Below are positions 1 to 11,647 of a stretch of DNA of 64,000 bases, piece by piece. The stretch lies in NCBI GenBank assembly GCA_029821635.1, contig JALGSW010000011.1, forward strand, positions 1-64,000. Direction: 5' to 3'. The notes below the pieces were generated by a model that searched no databases, was not told the DNA's origin, and worked only from the letters and a program-made list of their open reading frames with translations. Both the position numbers and the translations under genes were made by a program. Numbering within the stretch: position 1 is the first letter of the stretch; each line of letters begins with the position of its first letter. The DNA is from Candidatus Zipacnadia bacterium. Its GTDB lineage: Bacteria > Armatimonadota > Zipacnadia > Zipacnadales > UBA5352.

Positions 1-515
1 GCCGAGGACACGGTCATCATCTACACCTCCGACCAGGGCTTCTTCCTCGGCGACCACGGCTGGTATGACAAGCGCTTCATGTATGAGGAGTCGCTGCGCA
101 TGCCCTTCGTGGTGCGCTACCCGCGGGAGATCGCGGCGGGCGGGGTGAACGATGACATCACGCTCAACGTCGACTTCTCATCGCTCTTCCTCGACTATGC
201 AGGTGTGCAAACACCTGCCCAGATGCAGGGCCGCAGCTTCCGCGACAACCTGCGCGGCCAGACGCCCGACGACTGGCGGGAGAGCTTCTACTACCGCTAC
301 TACATGCACGCACCGACCGCTACAAGCTGATCTACTACTACCGCGACGACCCGGGCCCGCAGGAGTGGGAGCTCTTCGACCTGCAGAACGATCCGCTGGA
401 GATGTGCTCGGTCTACGACGCTCCGGACTACGCGGACGTCGTCGCCGAGCTCAAGGACGAGCTGCTGCGCCTCCGCTCAGAGGTGGGCGACCAGGAGGAT
501 CCGTGGCTGGAGTAG
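1..515 (+). pseudogene. Sulfatase C-terminal fragment, 5'-truncated by the window edge and frameshifted near 310-318
   Basis: Frame 1 reads ...[38 protein letters not shown]...[11 protein letters not shown] (sulfatase-like), then stops; frame 3 from 318 continues [29 protein letters not shown]...DPWLE* (typical sulfatase C-terminus). Confidence 0.8.
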
Positions 516-667
516 CGACCAGCCGACAGCTGCCAGCTGCCAGCAACGGCGACGGGCAGGATGCCCGTCCTACAAACGGATGACGGCGAACGACGTACGG
601 CAGACGACAACGGCAACGACCCACGCGGGTCGTTGCCTGTAGTGCTGGGAGCCGCCCGCATTGCGCC

Positions 668-826
668 GTACGGAGGGGCCGCCTGAGGCCCCAGCGTCGT
701 TTGCTGGAGCCGAAGTCGGCCCGGCTGTTTGTTGTCCACGGCGCGGCGATGAGAAGGGTTGTCGTGGCTGCGGGCCGACTTCGTCGCGGGTAAACGACAT
801 CCGCTCCTCAGGCGGCCCCTCCGTAC
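668..826. repeat. Palindromic intergenic repeat, copy 1 (inverted arms 668-723 and 771-826)
   Basis: GTACGGAGGGGCCGCCTGAGG...CGAAGTCGGCCCG then its inverted version CGGGCCGACTTCGTCGCGGGTAAACGACATCCGCTCCTCAGGCGGCCCCTCCGTAC; shared with 2411-2571 and 57498-57564. Confidence 0.85.
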
Positions 827-1045
827 GACTCTCAGCCCGCGGCCCGCGCGGGTCGTTGCCGTTCCCTTTTCACCCTTCGCTTTTCACTACCGGCGAACGG
901 CGGGCCTGAGGCGCTGACGCGCCTCACCGCGCTGCGCGCGGCGGCCCCTCCAACGACCCACGTCGCAACGCTCGGGCCTTTCCCCACGCACCCCCGAAGG
1001 CCCTTGCGCTGTCCGCGTCGAAGTTCCGCGCGACGCCGATGCCGC

Positions 1046-2347
1046 ATGACCGAGGTGGTCCTGATGACGCTGGATGATCTGCTCGCAAGCGAGCTTGAGG
1101 GGCATGGCCGCATGAGCTACGACGACGCGTATGACCGCTACGCCGAACTCGGCGTGGACGCAGATGCGGCCATCGACCGCGCGCTCGCCACGCCGCTTTC
1201 CGTGCACTGCTGGCAGGCCGATGACGTCGTGGGGCTTGAGGCGCGCGATGAGGCCACCGATGGCGGAGGCATCCAGGCAACCGGCAACTACCCCGGCCGC
1301 GCGCGCTCGGGCGATGAGATCCGCGCGGACTTCGAGAAGGCCGCCACGCTCATCCCCGGCACGCTGCGCTTCAACCTGCACGCGTTCTACGCCGAGACCG
1401 GCGGCGAAGTCGTCGATCGCGACGAGTTGCGGCCCGAGCACTTCAGCGCGTGGATCGACTGGTGCGATGAGCAGGGCTGGGGCCTCGACTTCAACCCAAC
1501 CTGCTTCGCGCACCCGATGGTCCGCGACAGCCTGACGCTGTCGTCGGAGGACGCGGAGACGCGGCGCTTCTGGATCGACCACTGCATCGCGAGCCGGCGC
1601 ATCGCCGAGGCGATCGCGCAGCGCCTCGGGCCGGGCACCTGCAACATCTGGATCCCCGACGGTCGCAAGGACGCGACCGCCGATCGCATGGGCCCGCGCG
1701 CGCGGCTGATCGAGGCGCTCGACGAGGTGCTCGCCGAGGACCTGCCGGACGTGATCGACACGGTCGAGAGCAAGCTCTTCGGCATCGGCGTGGAGGACTA
1801 CACGGTGGGCTCGCACGAGTTCTACCTCGGCTACGCGGCCACGCGCGGCTGCGCCCTGTGCATGGACATGGGGCACTACCATCCAACGGAGGGTATCGCG
1901 GACAAGATCTCGGCGGTGCTGCCCTTCGCCAGCCCGATCCTGCTGCACCTGAGCCGCGGCGTGCGCTGGGACAGCGACCACGTGGCGCGCTTCAACGATG
2001 ACCTGCGCGCGGTCTGCGACGAGGCGGTGCGTAGCGGGCACTTCGACGAGATCATCTGGGCCACGGACTTCTTCGACGCGTCGATCAACCGCCTGGCCGC
2101 ATGGACCATCGGCGAGCGCTCGGTGCGCAAGGCGCTGCTGTGGGCGATGCTTGAGCCGCACGCGCTCGCGGTCGAGGCGGAGTACGCGGGCAACGGCCAC
2201 GCGAAGCTGGCGCTGGCGGAGCTGCGAGCGGAGCTGCCCTTCGGGGCGGTCTGGGAGGAGCTGTGCGCCCGCGGCGACGCCCCGACGGGCCTCGCGTGGC
2301 TCGCGGAGATCGAGCGCTACGAGCGCGAGGTGCTGAGCGGGAGATAG
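1046..2347 (+). CDS. rhaA: L-rhamnose isomerase
   Basis: Motifs VHCWQADDV, GGGIQATGNYPGRAR, LDFNPTCFAHP, NIWIPDGRKD, ESKLFGIGVEDYTVGSHEFYLGYA, ATDFFDASINRLAAW characteristic of RhaA. Confidence 0.93.
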   Translation: MTEVVLMTLDDLLASELEGHGRMSYDDAYDRYAELGVDADAAIDRALATPLSVHCWQADDVVGLEARDEATDGGGIQATGNYPGRARSGDEIRADFEKAATLIPGTLRFNLHAFYAETGGEVVDRDELRPEHFSAWIDWCDEQGWGLDFNPTCFAHPMVRDSLTLSSEDAETRRFWIDHCIASRRIAEAIAQRLGPGTCNIWIPDGRKDATADRMGPRARLIEALDEVLAEDLPDVIDTVESKLFGIGVEDYTVGSHEFYLGYAATRGCALCMDMGHYHPTEGIADKISAVLPFASPILLHLSRGVRWDSDHVARFNDDLRAVCDEAVRSGHFDEIIWATDFFDASINRLAAWTIGERSVRKALLWAMLEPHALAVEAEYAGNGHAKLALAELRAELPFGAVWEELCARGDAPTGLAWLAEIERYEREVLSGR

Positions 2348-2410
2348 GCGGCGTCGTGGCTGTGCCGTGTGGCTTACCTTTACCCACAAGTCGCGCGAGA
2401 GTCGTTTGCC

Positions 2411-2571
2411 GTACGGAGGGGCCGCCTGAGGAGCGCATGCCGTTTATGCGCGACGAAGTCGGCCCGCGGGCGACGGCAACCCGCTGGCTCCGCGCGGCCT
2501 CTGAGGGCGAAACGGTCGGGCCGACTTCGCCACCGCACACGACGCGGTGGCTCAGGACGGCCCCTCCGTAC
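2411..2571. repeat. Palindromic intergenic repeat, copy 2
   Basis: Left arm GTACGGAGGGGCCGCCTGAGGAGCGCATGCCGTTTATGCGCGACGAAGTCGGCCCG closely matches the inverted right arm of copy 1; right arm CGGGCCGACTTCG...GGACGGCCCCTCCGTAC. Confidence 0.85.
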
Positions 2572-2701
2572 GACGTGCGGCGGCGAGACGACGTTCGGCA
2601 CGATGTGGGTAAAGGCTAGGCCGTTCTGGAGGGGCCGCCGCGCGGCAGACGCGCCAGCGTCTGACGCGCGGTGAGACCTGTGAGCCTGCGAGCAGGTCGA
2701 A

Positions 2702-2788
2702 GGTGCCACCCCGGCCCGCCGTTCCCGGCTCCCACCGGGAACGTCGACAACGGGCCGGGGTGGAACCTCAGGTCCCTGGCGGGACCTG
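2702..2788. other. Nested inverted repeats upstream of 2841 gene
   Basis: CCACCCCGGCCCG (2706-2718)/CGGGCCGGGGTGG (2751-2763), inner GTTCCCGG/CCGGGAAC (2721-2742), then CAGGTCCC-tggc-GGGACCTG (2769-2788). Confidence 0.75.
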
Positions 2789-2840
2789 ACCCTCCAACGA
2801 CTGGGCGACCGCAACTGCACCCGCAGTCCGGAGGACCATC

Positions 2841-5800
2841 ATGACCCGCACACTCATCCTGACGACCGCGCTGCTCATCCTGGTGATGCCGATGGTGACC
2901 CACGCCCTCGAGCACGAGTTCCTCGTGCTGCCCGATACCATGCACCCGTCTGTCCGCGGCGTGGACGTCGCGGAGTTGCGCGAAGGCTACCGCGCGGGCG
3001 ACGAGGACGCCGTCAAGCTCGTCGAGAGCGTCCTCACTCAGGCCGGGCAATACCGCGAGTGCGACGCCACGTGGTGGCTCGACCGCGTCCTGCCAGTCAC
3101 GCCCATCGGCATGTGGACCACCGCCTGCCCGTTCCACCCCGAGCGCGTGCAGGACTTCAGCGACTCGGGCTGGCGCTGGTCGCTCGACGAGCCCTTCCGC
3201 CTCTACTGCCCGCTGTGCGAGGAGGAGGGCCGCGAGCCCGCGTACTACCCGAACCCCGACTACTCCGACGATGGCACCGGCTGCTACCCCTCCGATGAGC
3301 TGTGGAAGCGCACGCACGGCCCGCAGTGGGGCGCCGAGCACCCCGGCATTCCCTGGGACCGCTGGGATGGCCGCCCGCACGGCTACTCCAACGCCGGCTA
3401 CGCCTACTTCTTCCGCGGCAAGTGGCACCACATAGCCAACCTGAAGATGGCTAAGACGGTCCTGCCGACGCTCGGTGAGGCGTGGCAGATCTGCTCGCAG
3501 GTGCTGCCCGAGGACGATCCGCGCGCGGCGGATGCCGCGACCTACGCGGGTGCAGCGAAGATCGGCCTGCTGACCCTCGCCCGCGCCCACCTCGGTGACG
3601 GCTACCTCGCGGACATCATCGGCGAGGGCTACCCGGCGATGCTGGCCGCCGCCTACGCCGACGACCCGCGCGAGTTCGCGGGCTACGTGCCCTACACGCT
3701 TGAGGATGGCATGACCGGCAACGCCGACCATCCGGCGACGCGCGGTAACGCCGACATCTATTGCGACGGCTCGCAGTTCGGCGACGCCTACGCCGACGGC
3801 TGGCTACGCGGCTTCGCGCTCGTGCGCGACGGCTACTCCGACGCCGAGGAGGCCGCCGGGATGGTGCGCGCGACCGAGTGCCTGCTGGCGGCGCATCCCG
3901 ACGATGCCGAGCGCCTGGCGGCGGCGGGCGGGGAGTTCGCGCTCACGTTCGGCAAGCTCGACTACCACGTGCGCCCCTACGCGATGCTCGGCTATCACAA
4001 CCTCGACGGGCGGCTCATGGTCAGCCAGTTCCGCCTCGGCGGGCTGCTTGGCGATGCGCGCATCGTGCAGGCGGTGCTGGACAACTACGCATACTACCTG
4101 CGGAACTCGATCTACGGTGACGGGCTGAGCTGGGAGGGCTCGCCAGCGTACACGAACGTCACCTGGAGCACGCTCGATCTGCTGCTCGACGCCTCCCGCG
4201 GCGCGCGCGTGGTGGACGAGGGCCACCCGTGGTTCAGCGAGGCGATCGGCGGCCTCGACCTCTCCCGCGCTCAGGAGCTGTGCAACTCGGTCGCGAAGGC
4301 CCCGCTAAGCTGCCTGCCCAACGGCTGTCAGATCGCCTGGGAGGACTCGCACGCGGCCTCCCGGCCGCCGCTCCCGCACCTGCAGCAGTGCCTCCGCGCA
4401 GGTGCGACGATCCCCGAGGACTGCGCGGCGCTCTTCGACGTCACCGGCGAGCCCGGCCGTGAGAGCGTGACGCTGCGCGACCCGGCGGCCTTCCCGTCGT
4501 ATCTGCTGCACAACAATCGCAAGATGGTCTTGCGCATGCCGCGCGGCGAGCGCACCGACGTGATGGCGCTCGACTACACCTGGCCCATCGGGCACTGGCA
4601 CTACCCGCCGATGACGCTGATGTGGTACGCGCAGGGCCAGGAGGTGCTGACCGACCTCGGCTACATGGGCGCGATGAACCGCCTCACGCGTGACTGGATC
4701 AAGCGCTGCCCGGCGCACAACGCCTGCGTGGTGCGCGACGCCGATCTCTCGCACGACGTCACACACCTGCTGCGCGGTGACCCGACCGGCGTGATGCTCG
4801 ACGCGGGCTGGCTGCAGGCCTTCGAGGTCGCCGAGCGCAACCCGGCCAACCTCGCGGAGCTCGGAGAGGGTGGCGTCTACGGCCGCACCGTCGCGCAGGT
4901 CGCCATCGGCGACGGCGCCTCGTATCTGCTGGACATCATGCGCGTGGGTGGCGGCGCGCAGCACGAGTGGTACCTCCACGCGGACGGCGAGGCGCTGTCG
5001 GTGAATGGCTGTGAGCTGCAGGACGCGCCCGGCACGGACCTCGCGGAGCACTGGGGCCTGCCCGCCACGGAGACCGCGTGGCGGCAGATCGATCAGCTTC
5101 GCGAGGGCGCGACGGACGGCGCGTGGCAGGCGACGTGGGCGCCGCTGCGCACCTGCGACAGTGGTGAGAGGCAGGTCTTTGAGGACAGAGCCTATCGCCT
5201 GACGATGCTCGCGGGCGGCCCGACGCAGGTCGTCACGGGCGTCGCCCCCGGTCAGCGCTACACGGACAACCGCGACCTGAACGCGGCACTGCCGGTGCTG
5301 TGCGCGCGGCGGGAGAACGCGCAGGCGGTGGACGAGTTCGTCGCGATTCACGAGGCCTGGGAGGGCCAGCCAGCCATCGCGGGCGTGGAGCGGCTTGATG
5401 CGCCCGAGGGCGTGGTGGCGGTGCGCGTCGATCGCGGTGGGGAGACCGACTACCTGCTCTCGCGCGCGTGGGATGCGGCGGTCGGCGAGGCGCGGATCGC
5501 AGCGCCCGACGGCGAGCTGCGCTTCTCCGCGCGCTTCGCGGCGCTGACGGTCGCTGAAGGCGTGGTCGCGCGCGCCTGCGTGATCGGTGAGGGGCTCGTG
5601 GCGCTGGGCGGGTTCGAGCTGGCGGCGGGTCCCACGCCCGCGGGACGGCTGGTGGCCTTCGACGATGACGCGGACACGCTCACTGTGGATCCACTGACGG
5701 ACTGGCCGGAGGGCGAGGCGCTGGCGGGGCGCTGGGGGATCATCCGCCACGGGCACGGCGCGTCCAGCTTCACGATCCGCGAGGTCACGCGCGAGGCCGA

Positions 5801-6188
5801 TGGGCGGCTGCGGGTCGCGCTCAAGTACACGCCGCATCTGGTGCTCAACCGCGTGCGGGCGACTTCGGCGGTGGAGGGCGAGACGATCTCCGTGCAGCCG
5901 CGCCCGGCTCATCCGTGGCGCACGCGGGCGTCGGAGCCGGATCTGCTGGGCTTCCACGTCTACCGCGCGACGGATGAAGGGCCGGTGCTTGTCGGAGAGA
6001 TGGCCGGGCAGAGCGCCGCGTCCAGTCGAGACAACTGGGGCAAGAAACTCGGGCCGATGCTGCCAACGATCCGCGTGGAGGGCGACCCGGCGGGGGTGCG
6101 GCCCGGCGACGACCTGCTGATCACGCGCCTGCGTCCCGGCGAGGACATCGCCGAGGTGACGCCGTGGGCGTGCTTCGAGGCGGAGTGA
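2841..6188 (+). CDS. Secreted heparinase II/III-like polysaccharide lyase family protein
   Basis: 1115-aa ORF with N-terminal signal peptide; toroid-like N-terminal region followed by beta-rich C-terminal region (YNLDGRLMVSQFRLGGLLGDARIVQAVLDNYAYYL; HNRKMVLRMPRGERTDVMALDYTWPIGHWHYPPMTLMWYAQGQEVLTDLGY). Confidence 0.65.
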   Translation: MTRTLILTTALLILVMPMVTHALEHEFLVLPDTMHPSVRGVDVAELREGYRAGDEDAVKLVESVLTQAGQYRECDATWWLDRVLPVTPIGMWTTACPFHPERVQDFSDSGWRWSLDEPFRLYCPLCEEEGREPAYYPNPDYSDDGTGCYPSDELWKRTHGPQWGAEHPGIPWDRWDGRPHGYSNAGYAYFFRGKWHHIANLKMAKTVLPTLGEAWQICSQVLPEDDPRAADAATYAGAAKIGLLTLARAHLGDGYLADIIGEGYPAMLAAAYADDPREFAGYVPYTLEDGMTGNADHPATRGNADIYCDGSQFGDAYADGWLRGFALVRDGYSDAEEAAGMVRATECLLAAHPDDAERLAAAGGEFALTFGKLDYHVRPYAMLGYHNLDGRLMVSQFRLGGLLGDARIVQAVLDNYAYYLRNSIYGDGLSWEGSPAYTNVTWSTLDLLLDASRGARVVDEGHPWFSEAIGGLDLSRAQELCNSVAKAPLSCLPNGCQIAWEDSHAASRPPLPHLQQCLRAGATIPEDCAALFDVTGEPGRESVTLRDPAAFPSYLLHNNRKMVLRMPRGERTDVMALDYTWPIGHWHYPPMTLMWYAQGQEVLTDLGYMGAMNRLTRDWIKRCPAHNACVVRDADLSHDVTHLLRGDPTGVMLDAGWLQAFEVAERNPANLAELGEGGVYGRTVAQVAIGDGASYLLDIMRVGGGAQHEWYLHADGEALSVNGCELQDAPGTDLAEHWGLPATETAWRQIDQLREGATDGAWQATWAPLRTCDSGERQVFEDRAYRLTMLAGGPTQVVTGVAPGQRYTDNRDLNAALPVLCARRENAQAVDEFVAIHEAWEGQPAIAGVERLDAPEGVVAVRVDRGGETDYLLSRAWDAAVGEARIAAPDGELRFSARFAALTVAEGVVARACVIGEGLVALGGFELAAGPTPAGRLVAFDDDADTLTVDPLTDWPEGEALAGRWGIIRHGHGASSFTIREVTREADGRLRVALKYTPHLVLNRVRATSAVEGETISVQPRPAHPWRTRASEPDLLGFHVYRATDEGPVLVGEMAGQSAASSRDNWGKKLGPMLPTIRVEGDPAGVRPGDDLLITRLRPGEDIAEVTPWACFEAE

Positions 6189-6218
6189 GGGTTGCCGAAC
6201 GCCACCCTCCCGCCGCCG

Positions 6219-7049
6219 CTACCCCTCCTGAAACTCCTCGAACTCCGCGTTGATGATGCGCTCGCGGTGCGGGATGTCGTCGATGGCCGCGATGTCCACG
6301 CCTGAGAGCGCCCAGTCATACACGCCCATGTTCTCCCGCAGGTGCTCCTCGCTGGTCGAGCGCGGGATCACGATGCAGCCCTTCTGCAGCAGCCAGCGCA
6401 GCGACACCTGCGCGGGCGTCACGTCGTGCTTGTCCGCGATCATCCGAATCGTCTCGTCCTCCAGGATGTGCTTGCGCCCCAGCGGCGCGTAGGCCGTCAC
6501 CGCCACACCGTTGTCCTGGCAGAGCCGCGCCAGCTCGTCCTGCCACAGGTAAGGGTGCATCTCGACCTGGTTGCACGCGATCGGCTGCGGCGCGATCTCC
6601 AGCGCCATGCGCATCCGGTGCGGCTGGAAGTTGCTCACACCCATGTCGCGGATCTTCCCCCGATCGATCAGGTGCGCCAGCGCGTCGAAGGTCTGCGGCA
6701 TTGGCACCTGCGGATTCGGCCAGTGGATCAGCAGCAGGTCGAGGTAGTCCGTGTCGAGCTCCAGCAGCGTGGCCTCGCACGTGGCGATCACGTCGTCGTA
6801 GTGCAGGTGCGCCGCATCAACCTTCGATGTGATGAACAGCTCCGCACGCTCGTAGCCGGCAATCGCCCGCCCGACGATCTCTTGATTGTTGTACATCTCC
6901 GCGGTGTCGATGTGCCGGTAGCCCATCGCCAGCGCCGCGGAGATCGCGCGCAGCCCCTCCTCCTCCAACAGCCGCCACGTCCCCAGACCGAGCGTCGGGA
7001 TGCTGAAGCCGGACGGGAGTTCGATCGTTCGCGCAACCACTGCTACCAC
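6219..7049 (-). CDS. Aldo/keto reductase
   Basis: IPTLGLGTWRL, GYRHIDTAEMYNNQEIVGRAI, LLLIHWPNP, GVSNFQPHRM, VIPRSTSEEHLREN. Confidence 0.93.
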   Translation of the reverse strand: MVAVVARTIELPSGFSIPTLGLGTWRLLEEEGLRAISAALAMGYRHIDTAEMYNNQEIVGRAIAGYERAELFITSKVDAAHLHYDDVIATCEATLLELDTDYLDLLLIHWPNPQVPMPQTFDALAHLIDRGKIRDMGVSNFQPHRMRMALEIAPQPIACNQVEMHPYLWQDELARLCQDNGVAVTAYAPLGRKHILEDETIRMIADKHDVTPAQVSLRWLLQKGCIVIPRSTSEEHLRENMGVYDWALSGVDIAAIDDIPHRERIINAEFEEFQEG

Positions 7050-7183
7050 GCCTTCCCGGTGCCGCCTTACGCCGTGTCATCGTCGACATTCGACGCGACC
7101 GCCCGGAATGCCTGCCGGCGCGGGCAGGCTTCAGCCGCTCGACGGCGAAGCTATGCTTGACGGGCGACGGTTCGCGCGGCCGC

Positions 7184-9063
<1,880 letters not shown>

Positions 9064-9064
<1 letters not shown>

Positions 9065-9480
9065 TGAAGGGCACTGAGGGCGTCGATCAGCCGCGCAGGG
9101 ACAAGCCGTCGGGCTCTGAGGATCGGCCCGTCCCGCAGGTTCGCGAGGAGGAGCGCCATCGCGAGGAGTTCGAGCGCGCGGTGGGCAACGCCGAGCGGCG
9201 CAAGGTCCGCGCGCGCCGCCGCCGCGAGGATACGGTCTGGTTCGGGCTCGGCACCTTCGGCCTCGTCGGCTGGTCGGTCGCGCTCCCGACGCTGATCTGC
9301 CTCGCTCTGGGGCTGTGGCTCGACGGGCATTACCCGCAGCGCTTCTCGTGGACGCTTACGTTGATCTTCATAGGCATCATCATTGGCTGCCTGAACGCCT
9401 GGTACTGGCTCTCCCGCGAACGCGAGGAGATCAGCGAAGCCGCCGGCGAGCCCAACGCGGAGGACGAGCATGGAGTTTGA
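9064..9480 (+). CDS. atpQ: N-ATPase AtpQ/AtpI-like membrane protein
   Basis: Two predicted TM segments (FGLVGWSVALPTLICLALGLWLDG; LTLIFIGIIIGCLNAWYWL), third in the operon. Confidence 0.82.
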
Positions 9481-9790
9481 GCCGGTTCCCGTCATCATCT
9501 CGCTGGTCATCGGCACGGTCGTGGGCCTGGGGTACTTCGCCGGCCTGTGGATCACCGTGCAGACGCTCCCGAGGGCGAAGCGCCCGCGGCTGACGTGGGC
9601 GCTCAGCGCGCTGCTGCGCGTCGCCGGGGCGACGCTCGTCTTCATCATCCTCCTGCGCTGGGGTGTCACGCAGGCGGTTGCCGCCCTCGCGGGCTTCACC
9701 ATCGCCCGCTTCGGCTCCACCGCGATATGGGGCCGCACGCGCGAGCCGATGATACCCGGGACCGGCCGCAAGCGGGAGGCCGATCAGTGA
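9470..9790 (+). CDS. atpR: N-ATPase subunit AtpR
   Basis: ~106 aa, three predicted TM segments, R-rich loops; between atpQ and atpB as in N-ATPase operons. Confidence 0.82.
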   Translation: MEFEPVPVIISLVIGTVVGLGYFAGLWITVQTLPRAKRPRLTWALSALLRVAGATLVFIILLRWGVTQAVAALAGFTIARFGSTAIWGRTREPMIPGTGRKREADQ

Positions 9791-10503
9791 ACGCAGCCGT
9801 CCGCCTCACTCCCGACGAACTCATCTTCTTCCACCTCGGCTCACTGCCGATCAGCGCCACGCTGGTCTTCTCATGGGCGCTGATGCTCATCATGGTGCTC
9901 GGCTCGTGGCTCATCACGCGCCGCCTCACCTCGGACGTGGAGATCAGCCGCGGGCAGAACTTCCTTGAGGTCATCGTCGCCGGCATCCGCGATCAGATCG
10001 AGGCGATGGGCGTCTCGCGCCCCGAGCTTTACATGCCCTTCATCGGCACGCTCTTCCTGTTCATCGCGCTCTCGAACATCTTTGCGGCGCTGATCCCGCG
10101 CTTCGAAGCGCCGACCGGCTCGCTCTCAACCACCGTCGCACTGGCGCTGGTGGTCTTCATCGCGGTCCCGATCTACGGCATCTCGCACCGGGGCCTGCTC
10201 GGCTACCTCAAGCAGTACATCGAGCCGACGCCGCTGATGCTGCCGATGAACATCATCGGCGAGATCTCGCGCACGCTTGCGCTGGCGTTCCGGCTCTTCG
10301 GCAACATCATGAGCGGCTCGCTGATCGTGGGGCTGCTGCTCGCCATCGCTCCCTTCGCATTCCCGGTCGTCATGCGCCTGCTGGGCCTGCTCACCGGCGT
10401 GGTGCAGGCGTACATCTTCGCGGTCCTCGCGATGGTCTACATCGCCTCCGCCACGCGCATCGTCAAGGGCGCGGCGCCCGAGCAAGCCGAGGACGCGGCC
10501 TGA
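9787..10503 (+). CDS. atpB: N-type ATPase subunit a
   Basis: Subunit-a motifs LPMNIIGEISRTLALAFRLFGNIMSGSLIVGLLL; GTG start at 9787 overlapping atpR. Confidence 0.94.
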   Translation: MNAAVRLTPDELIFFHLGSLPISATLVFSWALMLIMVLGSWLITRRLTSDVEISRGQNFLEVIVAGIRDQIEAMGVSRPELYMPFIGTLFLFIALSNIFAALIPRFEAPTGSLSTTVALALVVFIAVPIYGISHRGLLGYLKQYIEPTPLMLPMNIIGEISRTLALAFRLFGNIMSGSLIVGLLLAIAPFAFPVVMRLLGLLTGVVQAYIFAVLAMVYIASATRIVKGAAPEQAEDAA

Positions 10504-10538
10504 ACCGGCCGCCTTGTACGCAGAAAGGATGCTCTCAC

Positions 10539-10820
10539 ATGACAGGTCTCGAGCTCGTTGCAGTCGTCTCGATCGCCGTCGGTGGGCTGACGATGATGAT
10601 CGGCTCGATCGGTCCGGCGTTCGCCGAGGGACGGGCGGTCGCCGAAGCACTCGGCGCCATCGCCCAGCAGCCCGACGAATCCGGCACCATCACCCGCACC
10701 CTCTTCGTCGGCCTCGCGATGATCGAGTCAACCGCCATCTACTGCTTCGTCGTCACAATGATCCTGCTCTTCGCCAATCCGTTCTGGAACTACTTCGTCG
10801 CTCAGGCCGCCGGACAGTAG
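10539..10820 (+). CDS. atpE: N-type ATPase subunit c
   Basis: Two-helix hairpin; GPAFAEGRAVAEALGAIAQQP loop and AMIESTAIYCFVVTMILLFANP. Confidence 0.95.
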   Translation: MTGLELVAVVSIAVGGLTMMIGSIGPAFAEGRAVAEALGAIAQQPDESGTITRTLFVGLAMIESTAIYCFVVTMILLFANPFWNYFVAQAAGQ

Positions 10821-10840
10821 GAGGTTGGAGCTGAGCCACC

Positions 10841-11647
10841 ATGCAAATTGACTGGGTCACAGTCGCCGCTCAGATCTTCAACTTCCTCATCCTGCTCTTC
10901 CTGCTCAAGCGCTTCCTCTACGGCCCGATCGTCAAGGCCATGGAGGAGCGCCGCGCGCTTGTCGGCGCGCAGATGCGCGAGGCGCAGGAGCGCGAGACGC
11001 AGGCCGAGCAGGAGGCGCGCAAGCATCGCGATGCGCGCCGCGAGCTCGAGGAGCAGCACGACGAGCTGATGCAGCAGGCGCGCGCCGAGGCCGATGACCG
11101 GCGCAGGCAGCTTATCGACCAGGCACGCGAGGAGGTCGAGGGGATCGAGCGCCGCTGGCATGAGAACCTGCGCGACGAGCGCGACGCGTTCATCCGCCGA
11201 CTGCGCGAGCAGATGGGCCGCGAGGTCTGCGCGGTCTCCCGCCAGGCGCTGGCGGACCTCGCCAACCGCGACCTCCAGGCGCAGGTCGTCACGGTCTTCA
11301 TCGGACGCCTCGGCGGGCTTGACGAGCAGCGCCGAGAGGAGCTGCGCGCGGCTCTCGCCAACGCCGACCGCGGCCCCACCATCACCAGCGCATTCGAGCT
11401 CAGCGCCGGCCAGAAGAAGGACCTGGCGACTGCCGCTCGCGGCGTCCTCGGCGGCGACGACAACGTCCGCTTCCTCCGCGCCGAGGAGCTGCTGTGCGGT
11501 GTTGAGCTGGGCGTGGGCGGCCGCAAGATCGCCTGGAGCCTCGACAGCTACCTCGACGCCCTCGAGGAAGCCCTCATCGCGGCACTCGAGCGCGAGACCG
11601 CAGAGGAAGGCGAGAGCACCGAGGGGCGGGCGGCCGCTCATGAGTGA
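10841..11647 (+). CDS. atpF: N-type ATPase subunit b (extended, 268 aa)
   Basis: N-terminal TM ([36 protein letters not shown]) followed by long coiled coil and a C-terminal extension. Confidence 0.9.
   Translation: MQIDWVTVAAQIFNFLILLFLLKRFLYGPIVKAMEERRALVGAQMREAQERETQAEQEARKHRDARRELEEQHDELMQQARAEADDRRRQLIDQAREEVEGIERRWHENLRDERDAFIRRLREQMGREVCAVSRQALADLANRDLQAQVVTVFIGRLGGLDEQRREELRAALANADRGPTITSAFELSAGQKKDLATAARGVLGGDDNVRFLRAEELLCGVELGVGGRKIAWSLDSYLDALEEALIAALERETAEEGESTEGRAAAHE

Noticed and set aside
887-2389. 500-aa minus-strand ORF antisense to rhaA
   Set aside because: R/A/V-rich translation typical of a shadow ORF opposite a GC-rich gene; rhaA on the plus strand has clear family motifs.
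11094-11639. N-terminal 182 residues of the listed 721-aa atpA ORF
   Set aside because: S/R/T-rich read-through in an alternate frame of atpF; real ATG is at 11640.
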